Shown piece by piece: positions 7,965-16,525 of a stretch of 64,000 bases of DNA. The stretch comes from Morganella morganii (lineage in GTDB: Bacteria; Pseudomonadota; Gammaproteobacteria; Enterobacterales; Enterobacteriaceae): assembly GCF_003996855.1 (NCBI RefSeq), contig NZ_NRQY01000001.1, forward strand, positions 2,258,821 to 2,322,820, given 5' to 3'. The notes below the pieces were generated by a model, which searched no databases, was not told the origin of the DNA, and worked only from the letters and a program-made list of their open reading frames with translations. Within the stretch, counting starts at the first letter, position 1. Each line of letters starts with the position of its first letter. The translations under genes were made by a program, and so were the position numbers.

Positions 7965-8772
7965 ATGACTAATCAACTTACGTTCAGATCCCATACACTC
8001 GAGGCTATCGAGCACGAAGGCAAATATTGGTTTACTGCTGCCACACTGGCAATAGCACTGGAATATGCAGACGCTCGTAGCGTGACAAACATTTATAACC
8101 GTAACACTGACGAATTCACAGCCTGCATGTCGCTGGTAATCAAAATGGTTACCAGCGGTAAAATCAATGGATTACAGCATAAAAAGGTGCGTGTATTTTC
8201 ACTTCGCGGTGCGCACCTGATCGCTATGTATCGCCAATACACCCGTGGCAAAAGAATTCCGGAAATGGGTGTTAGACCTGATAGAGAAAGAAATCAGCGA
8301 GGATAAAACAGCTTCACCCATTCCGGCGGCGAATTGCCCGCTGTCTGAAAAACTTCCTTCCGGAATTTACTTCCATCAGAGCAAATACAACCCCTATCGC
8401 GCATATGTTTGGCACAACCGAAAAAATGTTTATATCGGATGCTTCCCAACCGTGGGGGATGCAGTTCTGGCGCAGGCTGAATACCGCCGCAAAGAACATG
8501 TAAATGAAATTGTCCGGAATAATGCCGATGTAATCGATGCCAATAAAATTAACGCTAGGCTTCTGATTATTATCGAAGGCGGTGAAGCCGTCAGATCTCA
8601 AATTCTGCCGCCGGATGCATTAACCACAACGACACTTTCTACTCTGCCTAACCTGCTTATTGAGCGCGGAAAAACTGACAATCCGGACATTACGCCGGAA
8701 ACTTTCAGGAAAATAGCCGAAGCCTGTATGTCCGCTATGGCGTACCGCGCAGCATTACCGCTGAAACAATAA
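7965..8772 (+). pseudogene. Phage antirepressor, split by a one-base frameshift
   Basis: The first frame (7965-8306) encodes a Bro-N/P22_AR_N-type antirepressor N-terminus: a HEGKYWFTAATLAIALEY-like start and an FSLRGAHLIAM motif. Family members continue with VAKEFRKWVLDLIEKE, but here that sequence is in the +1 frame (from about 8245 to the stop at 8772). One extra base near ATGTATCGCC (8226-8235) explains the shift. The second part also holds an AP2-like DNA-binding segment (SGIYFHQSKYNPYRAYVW, then VYIGCFPTVGDAV). An AGAGG ribosome site precedes ATG 7965. The gene lies downstream of the C4 RNA that would repress it. Probably inactive. Re-initiation at GTG 8245 or programmed frameshifting are less likely options. 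Confidence 0.8.
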
Positions 8773-8781
8773 TCACCTCAG

Positions 8782-8802
8782 CCCCGCTTAACGGCGGGGT
8801 TT
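8782..8802 (+). terminator. Intrinsic terminator after the antirepressor
   Basis: The CCCCGC/GCGGGG stem (8782-8787 with 8794-8799) with a 6-base loop is followed by TTT. It lies 10 bases after the antirepressor stop and before the DUF4224 gene. Confidence 0.7.
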
Positions 8803-8868
8803 ATCACATCCAATAAACCTTTGGAGGGCTTTTCACGCCCTGAATAAGCCATATGGGGAGAACTTAAT

Positions 8869-9090
8869 ATGAGTGAACCTTTATATCTTACCGATGATGA
8901 ACTCATCACGCTGACCGGATTTAAAATTAAAAGCTGTCAGGTTAAATGGTTAAGAGAAAATCATATTCATCATTATATAAATAAACTCGGAAAGCCGATC
9001 GTTATCCGGAGTAAATTCACCGGACAATATTACCAGCAGGCTGATATTGAAGCTGAAACACCGGATTTTGGAGCGCTGACGGATGGCTAG
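8869..9090 (+). CDS. DUF4224 domain phage protein
   Basis: This 73-residue protein shows the DUF4224 pattern: YLTDDELITLTGFKIKSCQ followed by KWLRENHIHHYINKLGKP and a basic end. Such proteins are nearly always encoded directly upstream of a phage integrase of the type found here and may act as excisionase-like or directionality factors; this is not established. GGGGAG lies 9 bases before the ATG. Its stop overlaps the integrase start by 8 bases, which implies translational coupling. Confidence 0.85.
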   Translation: MSEPLYLTDDELITLTGFKIKSCQVKWLRENHIHHYINKLGKPIVIRSKFTGQYYQQADIEAETPDFGALTDG

Positions 9091-10099
9091 GAAACGTAAA
9101 GACCCGAAAGACAATAAACTTCCGCCGCGTGTGTCCCGGTCACAATACGCTTTTTACTTAAAGACTAAAGATAATAAAACCATCACCCTGGGGCCATTAT
9201 CGATGTCAATGCCGGAATTGTGGGCACGATACGAGGGTGAAATTGCAAACCAAAAACTATCTATGACTTTTAGTAAATTATGGTCGATGTATTTAGGCAG
9301 CCCGGCATTTACTGAATTATCATTCAGATCGCAAAAAGACAAACTGAAAGGCGGGAAAAATATATTAAAAGTATTTGGTCATATTAATGCCGATAAAATC
9401 AGGCCGGAGCATATTCGTAAATATATGGATATTCGCGGTACCCAAAGTAAAGTACAGGCAAATCATGAATTATCTTACATGACTGTTACCTTTGCCTGGG
9501 GATATGAACGGGGCTATTGCAAAACGAATCCCTGTTCCGGCGTCAAAAGTTTCTCAATTAAAAGCCGGGATACCTATATTACCGATGAGGAATACTCTGC
9601 TACATACGAGGTAGCCCCGCCGGCAGTAAAAATAGCCATGGAGATCGCTTATCTTTGCGCCGCCAGAATTGGGGATGTCTTAGATATCCGTCACGACCAG
9701 CTTTTGGAAGAAGGGTTATACATCAGGCAGGGAAAAACCGGAGTTAAACAGATAAAACAATGGACCGAACGCCTGCTCAGTGCTATCGATCTCGCCAGAA
9801 CAACTTTTCCGCCGATGAACGAGAAGTCCTATCTGATCCTGAACAACTGCAGGGGGAAATTTTCATACCAGGGGTTCAATAACCAGTGGCAGGAAACAAA
9901 ACGTAAAGCATCCGCAAAACTTGGGTATCGTGTGGGGTTTACCTTTCACGACCTTAAAGCAAAAGGTATCTCTGATTTCGAAGGAAGTACAAAAGATAAA
10001 CAGATGTTCAGTGGGCATCAGAGTGAATCACAGGTTCGCATTTATGACAGAAAAACTAAGGTTTCCCCTACGCTGGATAAGCCTATTATTACGGAATAA
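9083..10099 (+). CDS. int: Prophage tyrosine integrase
   Basis: This 338-residue tyrosine recombinase would integrate and excise the prophage. It has an N-terminal arm-binding region rich in Lys/Arg, a SAM-like core-binding domain (about residues 55-150) and a catalytic domain. Visible catalytic positions are Arg in AARIGDVLDI, Lys in QGKTGVKQ, His in FHDLKAKG, His in SGHQSESQ and the nucleophile Tyr in RIYDRKTK. The usual HxxR box reads HDLK, so the second catalytic arginine is replaced by lysine. It is the last phage gene; the chromosomal yaeH follows after 219 bases, so an attachment site probably lies between them. Confidence 0.92.
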   Translation: MARKRKDPKDNKLPPRVSRSQYAFYLKTKDNKTITLGPLSMSMPELWARYEGEIANQKLSMTFSKLWSMYLGSPAFTELSFRSQKDKLKGGKNILKVFGHINADKIRPEHIRKYMDIRGTQSKVQANHELSYMTVTFAWGYERGYCKTNPCSGVKSFSIKSRDTYITDEEYSATYEVAPPAVKIAMEIAYLCAARIGDVLDIRHDQLLEEGLYIRQGKTGVKQIKQWTERLLSAIDLARTTFPPMNEKSYLILNNCRGKFSYQGFNNQWQETKRKASAKLGYRVGFTFHDLKAKGISDFEGSTKDKQMFSGHQSESQVRIYDRKTKVSPTLDKPIITE

Positions 10100-10318
10100 T
10101 TGAAAGAATATGATAGAGATGTGCGCAGTATCTATTTGAATTTTAAAAATTTAATTTTATACTGTAAATACTGGATATTCTAAACAGATGTATGTAACAC
10201 CCTGATTTATTAACAAAATTAACGTGGATAATAACTCCGCTATTTTTTTATCCGTGCATCTTATCTTCCGCCTTTTGCGGCGGAAACAGGACAGAATAAC
10301 AATCAATAGGTGGCGCAC
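10100..10318. other. Prophage/chromosome boundary region
   Basis: This 219-base AT-rich stretch holds no gene. It must contain or adjoin the right attachment site, because phage genes end at 10099 and core gene yaeH starts at 10319. A CCGC/GCGG hairpin (around 10269-10282) lies in the yaeH leader. The core att sequence cannot be identified without the left prophage end. Confidence 0.5.
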
Positions 10319-10705
10319 ATGTATGACAATTTAAAAAGTTTGGGAATTACGCATCCTGAAGATATTGATCGCTATACACTTCGTCAGGAAGCGAACAATG
10401 ACATTCTGAAAATCTATTTCCGCAAGGATAAAGGTGAGTTTTTTGCCAAAAGCGTGAAGTTCAAGTACCCGCGTCAGCGCAAGACTATCCAGGATGCACA
10501 GGGTTTCAAAGAGATTAATGAGATCAACAGTAACCTGCGTTATGTCATTGAAGAACTGGATACCATTTGCCAGCAGACAGAAAGCGCAATGCCGGAAATC
10601 GATCTGAAACGTAAAATCCTGGACGATCTCCGCCATCTGGAGCACGTGGTGTCCAATAAAATCGCCGAAATTGAGCGCGATCTGGAAAAGCTGACCCGCA
10701 AGTAA
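10319..10705 (+). CDS. yaeH: UPF0325 family protein YaeH
   Basis: This 128-residue protein is nearly the same as E. coli YaeH at both ends ([11 protein letters not shown], then [14 protein letters not shown] and [20 protein letters not shown]; the C-terminus is DLEKLTRK). It is a conserved cytoplasmic protein of unknown function with a helical C-terminal half. The start is ATG 10319, preceded by AGGTGG, and gives the family N-terminus; a GTG at 10310 would add three residues. In E. coli the gene lies near dapD, so its place beside yqcA differs from E. coli. Confidence 0.93.
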   Translation: MYDNLKSLGITHPEDIDRYTLRQEANNDILKIYFRKDKGEFFAKSVKFKYPRQRKTIQDAQGFKEINEINSNLRYVIEELDTICQQTESAMPEIDLKRKILDDLRHLEHVVSNKIAEIERDLEKLTRK

Positions 10706-10719
10706 CCGGATGAAACACT

Positions 10720-10754
10720 GCCGCAGTGCTGCAAAGCCGCTGCGGCGTTGTTTT
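10720..10754. terminator. Terminator between yaeH and yqcA
   Basis: The GCCGCAG/CTGCGGC stem (10720-10726 with 10740-10746) is followed by GTTGTTTT on the plus strand. It lies between two convergent genes and serves at least yaeH. Confidence 0.7.
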
Positions 10755-10760
10755 CCTCGA

Positions 10761-11210
10761 TCAGCTGACCAGTGCCGCCCAGGCCGTCAGCCACGGCTGC
10801 GCGAACTCCTCCGGTGCGTCAACCTCCGTGCCGTCAATCACCAGCAACTCCCCGATGCGCTGTGCCTGCTGCTCCTGCAATAACTCATCGAACTGACGGC
10901 CGCCGCCGGCAAAATGATCATAACTGCTGTCACCCAGCGCGATAATGCCGTAGCGCAGTGACGGCTGATAGCCGATGTCATCCCGCAGACCGGCAAACAG
11001 TTCGCGGATATTATCCGGCAGATCGCCCTGGCCGGTGGTGGACGTGATCACCAGCGCCACATCCGTGAGATAGTCTTTCCACTGTGACAGTTCCGGTTCA
11101 TCAAATAACACCACATCATGACCGGCCTGTTCCAGAATGGTCTGCGCTTCTTCACCCACAGCCAGCGAGTTGCCGTAAACTGTGCCGATAAAAATACCGA
11201 TACGTGCCAT
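10761..11210 (-). CDS. yqcA: Flavodoxin YqcA
   Basis: This 149-residue flavodoxin-like FMN-binding protein starts with the strand and phosphate loop IGIFIGTVYGNS. It contains STTGQGDLPDNI and the IALGDSSYDHFAGGG loop that flank the FMN ring. It carries electrons in the cytoplasm; its partner enzyme is not known. It follows truC after about 41 bases on the same strand, the same yqcC-truC-yqcA order as in E. coli. AAGGAC precedes the ATG. Confidence 0.93.
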   Translation of the reverse strand: MARIGIFIGTVYGNSLAVGEEAQTILEQAGHDVVLFDEPELSQWKDYLTDVALVITSTTGQGDLPDNIRELFAGLRDDIGYQPSLRYGIIALGDSSYDHFAGGGRQFDELLQEQQAQRIGELLVIDGTEVDAPEEFAQPWLTAWAALVS

Positions 11211-11251
11211 TATCCGTCCTTTTTCATCAGTAAAATCAAATTATTAATAAA

Positions 11252-12010
11252 TCAGGGTAATGTCCAGCCCAGCTGTTCCGCCACCCGCTGCCAGGCGTCA
11301 TCAAACTCCGCGCGCAGTACCAGCGGCTCTCCGCTGACCGGATGTGTCAGCGCCAGCTCTGATGCGTGCAGCATCAGCCTGCGGCTGCCGAAATGTTCTG
11401 TAAATCCCCGGTTCTGACGCAGATCGCCGTGGGCGGTATCGCCGATAATCGGATGCCGCAGATGCTGCATATGGCGGCGAAGCTGATGTTTACGCCCGGT
11501 TTCCGGTTTCAGTTCCGTCAGGGTAAAACGGGATGTGGGATAACGCCCGATAGCCACCGGACACTCCACTTTCGCCAGCGGGCGGTAATGTGTCACCGCC
11601 GGTTGCGCCGGTTTTTCCGCCGCAAATTTATCGGCGATTTTATCCAGTTCCTCAACCAGCGGATAATCCAGCGTCGCCGCTTCTTCTATCCAGCCGCGCA
11701 CGACCGCATGATAGGTTTTCTGCATTTCATGCCGCTCAAGCTGCTGTGACAACAGCCGCGCCACGTCAGACGATAGCCCCATCAGCAAGACGCCGGAAGT
11801 CGGCCTGTCCAGACGGTGAACCGGAAAAACATGCTGACCAATCTGGTCGCGCAATGTCTGCATCACAAACACCGTTTCATGGCGATCAAGCCAGCTGCGG
11901 TGCACCAGCCATCCGGCTGGTTTATTTACCGCGATGATATGTTCATCCTGATAACAGATTTCCAGTAATGGTTTTTCCGGTAATGGATTTTCCGGTAATG
12001 ATTGCGTCAC
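11252..12010 (-). CDS. truC: tRNA pseudouridine(65) synthase TruC
   Basis: This 252-residue RluA-family pseudouridine synthase makes pseudouridine 65 in certain tRNAs. The catalytic motif is HRLDRPTSGVLLMG with Asp near residue 68. Other family segments are DEHIIAVNKPAGWLVH, TGRKHQLRRHMQHL and HPIIGDTAHGD. Its start overlaps the yqcC stop by 4 bases (ATGA), so the two are translationally coupled. yqcA follows. Confidence 0.95.
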   Translation of the reverse strand: MTQSLPENPLPEKPLLEICYQDEHIIAVNKPAGWLVHRSWLDRHETVFVMQTLRDQIGQHVFPVHRLDRPTSGVLLMGLSSDVARLLSQQLERHEMQKTYHAVVRGWIEEAATLDYPLVEELDKIADKFAAEKPAQPAVTHYRPLAKVECPVAIGRYPTSRFTLTELKPETGRKHQLRRHMQHLRHPIIGDTAHGDLRQNRGFTEHFGSRRLMLHASELALTHPVSGEPLVLRAEFDDAWQRVAEQLGWTLP

Positions 12011-12330
12011 GCGAAAAGCCCGTCCAGTGCCCGTAAATGGTTAAGCAGCACCAGATAGCGTGCGCCCTGTTCATCCCCGCTGTAATGCTCTTCAAAATAC
12101 GGGGCTATCTGAAAGGCAGACGGCAGTGCCGTGCCCTGCTCAATCATGGCGTACAGACGCGGGATAAGTATCCACTGTAACCACTCGTGGGCGTTCATGG
12201 TATCCACTGCAAACGGCAGTTCACTCTCAAATGCGTCTGCCGCCGGAGGCTGCCCCTGCCACAGATCGACGGCGCGCATTTCATTTTCAATGTCCGTCAG
12301 GATCGCAGTAATCTGCTGATGTTTTGTCAT
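12007..12330 (-). CDS. yqcC: YqcC family protein
   Basis: This 107-residue helical cytoplasmic protein of the YqcC/DUF446 family has unknown molecular role. Characteristic parts are LWQGQPPAADAF, NAHEWLQWILIPRLYAMIE and the C-terminal LLNHLRALDGLF. It is the first gene of the yqcC-truC-yqcA operon. In E. coli the RNA gene csrB lies immediately upstream of it, between yqcC and syd, and a candidate RNA is seen in the same place here. Confidence 0.92.
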   Translation of the reverse strand: MTKHQQITAILTDIENEMRAVDLWQGQPPAADAFESELPFAVDTMNAHEWLQWILIPRLYAMIEQGTALPSAFQIAPYFEEHYSGDEQGARYLVLLNHLRALDGLFA

Positions 12331-12475
12331 AACCGAAACCTGTTTACGCTGTAAAATTTATTTTTCCGCAGCCGGTGCCGCTGATATCTGTAGCGTAACA
12401 TTGAGGTCAGATAAGTAAAAATCAATTCCTGTCCGGCGGGCATAAAAGTGATATGGCGGGAATGTGCGGGGGGAT

Positions 12476-12510
12476 TAAAAACGAGGGGGATTTTTTCCCC
12501 CTCGTTTCTA
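12476..12510. terminator. Strong terminator in the yqcC-syd gap
   Basis: ACGAGGGGG (12481-12489) and CCCCCTCGT (12497-12505) form a perfect 9-bp GC-rich stem. It has A's before it and T's after it, so it can act on both strands. On the minus strand it ends the candidate Csr-type RNA. Confidence 0.85.
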
Positions 12511-12570
12511 ATAAAATAACATCCTGTCTCTGCTGAAAATACTTCCGTGTATTTTCGTCCACTTCCTTAT
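12476..12570 (-). ncRNA. Candidate Csr-type regulatory RNA at the csrB locus
   Basis: The 415-base gap between yqcC and syd is where E. coli encodes CsrB. On the minus strand it holds four GGA motifs in 45 bases (complements of 12522-12524, 12544-12546, 12558-12560, 12564-12566). One is in the loop of a perfect 8-bp hairpin, GAAAATAC-acggaa-GTATTTTC, within ACACGGAAGT, close to the CsrA-binding consensus. A strong intrinsic terminator (12481-12505) follows. CsrB of E. coli has many more GGA repeats and is longer, so this may be a short homologue, a diverged one or a remnant. The 5' end is unknown. The rest of the gap shows nothing gene-like. Confidence 0.45.
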
Positions 12571-12745
12571 GGGCACAGACAGCATGCCGCAGCTATCAGT
12601 GACAGGCAATAATACCGGCGGTAAACCACGGCAGATTAAAAAATCAACCATATGAATTTACACATAATTTTCAGAAACCCACGATTTTCCGGTAAACGGT
12701 ATTACAGTTATTACCGGTAAAATTCCACACTGCTGTCAGTGATAT

Positions 12746-13297
12746 TTATGCCGGGCATACCGCCGCCAGTTGTGACAGAAACGATGCGGTATCCGCCGCC
12801 AGCACCCGCCGCTTTGTGGTACCGAACGTTTCGAGGATCACTTCACCGCTCAGATTACAGACAGAAATCATGTCGAATTCTGATTCCAGTGTGGCGATAA
12901 ACTGTGTCGGCGGCAGTTTCAGACGGCGCTGCGTGACCAGATGACCAATCAGGTTTTCCTGTAAGCGGATAAAATCATCCTCACTCCAGACCTGAACCAG
13001 ACTGAGCTGCATATCCTCAAAAACGGCCTGCATATCCCCGGCAAACTGCTGCGTATAAAATTCACTGATGTCCGGGTGCAGCTGAATACCCAGCGCTTTT
13101 TCAACCGGCTGCAAATGCTTGTCTGCGGTGAATTCCGCCGGTTCCCAGTACACACACTCATCACCGGTGCGGATAATACACGGGGAAGGAATACCATAAA
13201 GATCGTGACTGATCGGCGGTAAACCTGTTTTTTCCTGCCATAAACCGACATAATGCCGGGTAAACTGATGTAACGCCTGAGAAACTGTACGGGTCAT
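12746..13297 (-). CDS. syd: SecY-interacting protein Syd
   Basis: This 183-residue protein corresponds to E. coli Syd (181 aa), a peripheral inner-membrane protein that binds the SecY translocon and removes badly assembled SecYEG. Visible family features are LYGIPSPCIIRTGDECVYWEP and the acidic pocket region that follows. I chose the ATG at 13297 (MTRTVSQALHQF) since it matches the family start and has an AGG site. An upstream in-frame ATG at 13318 adds seven residues. The neighbour is divergent queF, as in E. coli. Confidence 0.93.
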   Translation of the reverse strand: MTRTVSQALHQFTRHYVGLWQEKTGLPPISHDLYGIPSPCIIRTGDECVYWEPAEFTADKHLQPVEKALGIQLHPDISEFYTQQFAGDMQAVFEDMQLSLVQVWSEDDFIRLQENLIGHLVTQRRLKLPPTQFIATLESEFDMISVCNLSGEVILETFGTTKRRVLAADTASFLSQLAAVCPA

Positions 13298-13404
13298 ATC
13301 GCAAAACCTGTTAAACATAAAAGTATCATGCCGCTATAGTAACGTATGACAGGCTATATTGGCGACAGGCGGTACTATTTTCACCTGATGCAAAAGGGTT
13401 ATTT

Positions 13405-14256
13405 ATGTCTCTGTATGAAGGAAAGGCAGAACTGGCGTCACTGACGCTCGGTAAAAAAACCGGTTATGAGCAGCATTACAATCCTGCCCTGTTACAGGGT
13501 GTACCACGCAGCCTCAACCGGGATGCGCTGCATCTGCATGCGGATAATCTGCCTTTTCGCGGCGCGGATCTGTGGACACTCTATGAGCTCTCTTGGTTAC
13601 AGCCGAACGGTGTGCCCTGCATTGCGCTCGGCTATGTCTCCCTGGATGCCGCCGGTCTGAATCTGATCGAATCCAAGAGCTTCAAACTCTATCTCAACAG
13701 CTTTAACCAGACGGTATTTGCCTCTGCTGCTGATGTCCGCCGTACCCTGGAACGGGATTTAAGTGCCTGTGCGCAGGGGGATGTGACGGTGGAACTGCTG
13801 CGTCCTGATCAGTTCACAGAACAAAAAATCATTGATTTTACCGGTGAGTGTATTGATTATCAGGATATTACGATTACTGATTATCAGTTCAGCAGTGATT
13901 ATCTTATTGATGCCGTCAATGAAAATGACGATGTTGTTGAGGAAACGTTAGTCAGCCACCTGCTAAAATCAAACTGCCTGATTACACAGCAGCCTGACTG
14001 GGGCTCCGTTGCCATACAGTATCGCGGCCCAAAAATTGATCGCGAAAAATTGCTGCGGTATCTGGTGTCATTCCGCAACCATAACGAGTTTCATGAGCAG
14101 TGCGCTGAACGGATCTTTACCGATCTGAACACACATTGCCGCCCGGTTGCCCTGACTGTCTATGCCCGTTATACACGGCGCGGCGGGCTGGATATCAATC
14201 CGTGGCGCACCAATACGGTCTTTACACCGTCTGCGGCCCGTCTTGCCCGTCAGTAA
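13405..14256 (+). CDS. queF: NADPH-dependent preQ0 reductase QueF
   Basis: This 283-residue enzyme reduces 7-cyano-7-deazaguanine (preQ0) to preQ1 with NADPH in queuosine biosynthesis. It has the long, two-domain (YqcD-type) architecture of E. coli (282 aa). The catalytic cysteine is in [12 protein letters not shown] (about C191). The QueF motif [16 protein letters not shown] binds NADPH, and [12 protein letters not shown] lies near the end. It is transcribed divergently from syd. Confidence 0.96.
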   Translation: MSLYEGKAELASLTLGKKTGYEQHYNPALLQGVPRSLNRDALHLHADNLPFRGADLWTLYELSWLQPNGVPCIALGYVSLDAAGLNLIESKSFKLYLNSFNQTVFASAADVRRTLERDLSACAQGDVTVELLRPDQFTEQKIIDFTGECIDYQDITITDYQFSSDYLIDAVNENDDVVEETLVSHLLKSNCLITQQPDWGSVAIQYRGPKIDREKLLRYLVSFRNHNEFHEQCAERIFTDLNTHCRPVALTVYARYTRRGGLDINPWRTNTVFTPSAARLARQ

Positions 14257-14316
14257 GGCAGACTGCGCGCAACCTGTACGACTACAATTTATCCACGGGA
14301 TAACAAGGAGTTTTAC

Positions 14317-15684
14317 TTGATTACACATATCAGCCCGTTAGGCTCTATGGATCTGCTTTCCCAGCTTGAAGTTGATGTTCTGAAACGGACAGCAAGCAGT
14401 CACCTGTACCGTCTGTACCGCAACTGTTCGCTGGCGGTACTGAATTCCAGCAGCAAGATGGATAACAGCCATGAATTACTGTCCCGTTTCCCGGATTTTG
14501 ACATTAACGTGCTGCGCCGTGAGCGCGGAGTAAAACTAGAACTGGTGAATCCGCCGCAGAATGCATTTGTTGACGGTAAAATTATCCGCTCACTCCAGGC
14601 CAATCTGTTTGCCGTACTGCGCGATATTCTGTTTGTGCAGACCCAGATCACCGATGCGGAACGCTGCCGCGGCCTGAACCTGGATAACAGCGCACATATC
14701 ACCAACCTGATTTTTTTTATCCTGCGCAACGCCCGTGCCCTGCATATTGATGAAGATCCGAATATGATCGTCTGCTGGGGCGGCCACTCCATCAATGAAA
14801 CCGAATACCTCTACGGACGTAAAGTCGGGAACGAGCTGGGGCTGCGTGAGCTGAATATCTGTACCGGCTGCGGGCCGGGTGCCATGGAAGCGCCGATGAA
14901 AGGGGCCGCTGTCGGCCATGCTCAGCAGGGTTACAAAAACAGCCGCTTTATCGGCCTGACCGAACCGTCCATTATTGCTGCCGAGCCGCCTAACCCGCTG
15001 GTGAACGAACTTATCATCATGCCGGATATCGAAAAACGGCTGGAGAGCTTTGTCCGTCTGGCACACGGAATCATCATCTTCCCGGGCGGGGTCGGTACGG
15101 CTGAAGAGCTGCTCTATCTGCTGGGAATTCTGATGCATCCGGATAACAAAGATCAGGTGCTGCCACTGGTGCTGACCGGCCCGAAAGAGAGCGCTGATTA
15201 TTTCCGCGTGCTTAATGATTTCGTGGTCAATACCCTGGGCGAAGAAGCAACCCGTCACTATCAGATCATTATTGATGATCCGGTGGAAGTTGCCCGCGTG
15301 ATGAAGCGCGCCATGCCGGAAGTGAAAGATAACCGCCGCAGCACCGGTGATGCTTACAGTTTCAACTGGTCAATTAAAATCGCCGGTGATTTGCAGCATC
15401 CGTTTGAGCCGACCCATGAAAATATGGCGGCACTGAACCTGTACCGCAATCAGGAACCGGAAAAACTGGCGGCAGATCTGCGCCGTGCCTTCTCCGGCAT
15501 CGTCGCCGGTAACGTGAAAGAAAACGGCATGCAGGCCATCGCACAGCACGGGCCGTTCAAAATCCGCGGTGAAGAAGCCATTATGCAGCGGATGGATGTG
15601 ATGCTGCGCGGGTTTGTTGAGCAGCACCGGATGAAATTACCGGGTGGCACCGCTTACGAGCCATGCTACGAAATCATCCGCTGA
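14317..15684 (+). CDS. ppnN: Pyrimidine/purine nucleotide 5'-monophosphate nucleosidase PpnN
   Basis: This 455-residue enzyme (YgdH in E. coli, 454 aa) hydrolyses nucleoside monophosphates to base and ribose 5-phosphate and is activated by (p)ppGpp in E. coli. The LOG-family fold shows the [15 protein letters not shown] motif. [15 protein letters not shown] and [15 protein letters not shown] form the active-site region. The extra N-terminal domain (DUF4478-type) and C-terminal extension are present. An AAGGAG site precedes the start codon. It lies 56 bases upstream of xni. Confidence 0.95.
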   Translation: MITHISPLGSMDLLSQLEVDVLKRTASSHLYRLYRNCSLAVLNSSSKMDNSHELLSRFPDFDINVLRRERGVKLELVNPPQNAFVDGKIIRSLQANLFAVLRDILFVQTQITDAERCRGLNLDNSAHITNLIFFILRNARALHIDEDPNMIVCWGGHSINETEYLYGRKVGNELGLRELNICTGCGPGAMEAPMKGAAVGHAQQGYKNSRFIGLTEPSIIAAEPPNPLVNELIIMPDIEKRLESFVRLAHGIIIFPGGVGTAEELLYLLGILMHPDNKDQVLPLVLTGPKESADYFRVLNDFVVNTLGEEATRHYQIIIDDPVEVARVMKRAMPEVKDNRRSTGDAYSFNWSIKIAGDLQHPFEPTHENMAALNLYRNQEPEKLAADLRRAFSGIVAGNVKENGMQAIAQHGPFKIRGEEAIMQRMDVMLRGFVEQHRMKLPGGTAYEPCYEIIR

Positions 15685-15740
15685 TACTTTTTCTCTGAAC
15701 TGTTTCCCCGCCGCCGGCGGGGAAATTATATATAGCGACT

Positions 15741-16505
15741 ATGATCCATTTACTGATTATCGATGCAATGAATCTGATCCGCCGGATCTACGCCGTGCAG
15801 AGCCAGTCCGGTCTGCTGGTCTGTGAACAGGCGCTGATGCAGATCCTGGGTCATGCACAACCCACACATGCTGTTACGGTCTTTGATGAAGACGACCGCA
15901 GCCACAGCTGGCGTCATCAGCTGCTGCCGGGCTACAAAGCCGGGCGCAGTGAAATGCCGGAGATTGTCCGGCAGGAATTGCCGCTGCTGCGGGAGATGTT
16001 TGCCCGCCACGGTATCAAAGCATGGCATTCCGAAGGGGATGAGGCGGACGATCTCGCTGCCACACTGGCGCACAAGGTCGGCCGGGCGGGACACCGGGTG
16101 ACTATTGTTTCCACCGACAAAGGCTACTGCCAGCTGCTCTCCCCGCAGATTCAAATCCGCGACTATTTCCAGAAACGCTGGCTCGATATGCCGTTTATTG
16201 CCGCCGAATTTGGTGTTACCGCACAACAACTGCCGGATTTCTGGGGCTTAAGCGGCATCAGCAGCAGTAAAATTCCGGGGATAACCGGTATCGGCCCGAA
16301 AACGGCGGCCACACTGCTCAGCACCTTTGCCGATCTGGACTCACTCTACAGCAATATTGACCAGGTGCCGGAAAAATGGCGCCGGAAACTGACCGACGGA
16401 AAAGCCATGGCTTACAGCTGCCGTGACGTTGCTACCCTGAAACGGGATTTGCACTTACAGGGAAATCTCAGCCAGTTGCGGCTGCCGGCAGGTAATATCT
16501 CTTAA
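15741..16505 (+). CDS. xni: Flap endonuclease Xni (exonuclease IX)
   Basis: This 254-residue flap endonuclease of the 5'-3' exonuclease family is close in size to E. coli Xni (251 aa). Metal-binding acidic motifs appear in [24 protein letters not shown] and [10 protein letters not shown]. The helix-hairpin-helix potassium site reads [18 protein letters not shown]. As in E. coli Xni, it lacks some acidic residues of the second metal site found in PolI. The neighbour ppnN is on the same strand; sdaCB, which separate them in E. coli, are absent. Confidence 0.93.
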   Translation: MIHLLIIDAMNLIRRIYAVQSQSGLLVCEQALMQILGHAQPTHAVTVFDEDDRSHSWRHQLLPGYKAGRSEMPEIVRQELPLLREMFARHGIKAWHSEGDEADDLAATLAHKVGRAGHRVTIVSTDKGYCQLLSPQIQIRDYFQKRWLDMPFIAAEFGVTAQQLPDFWGLSGISSSKIPGITGIGPKTAATLLSTFADLDSLYSNIDQVPEKWRRKLTDGKAMAYSCRDVATLKRDLHLQGNLSQLRLPAGNIS

Positions 16506-16525
16506 ACCAGACAAACGGAGTGCCT

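Noticed and set aside
8245..8772. Independent gene starting at GTG 8245
   Set aside because: Its first residues continue the antirepressor domain begun in the preceding frame, so a frameshifted single gene explains it better.
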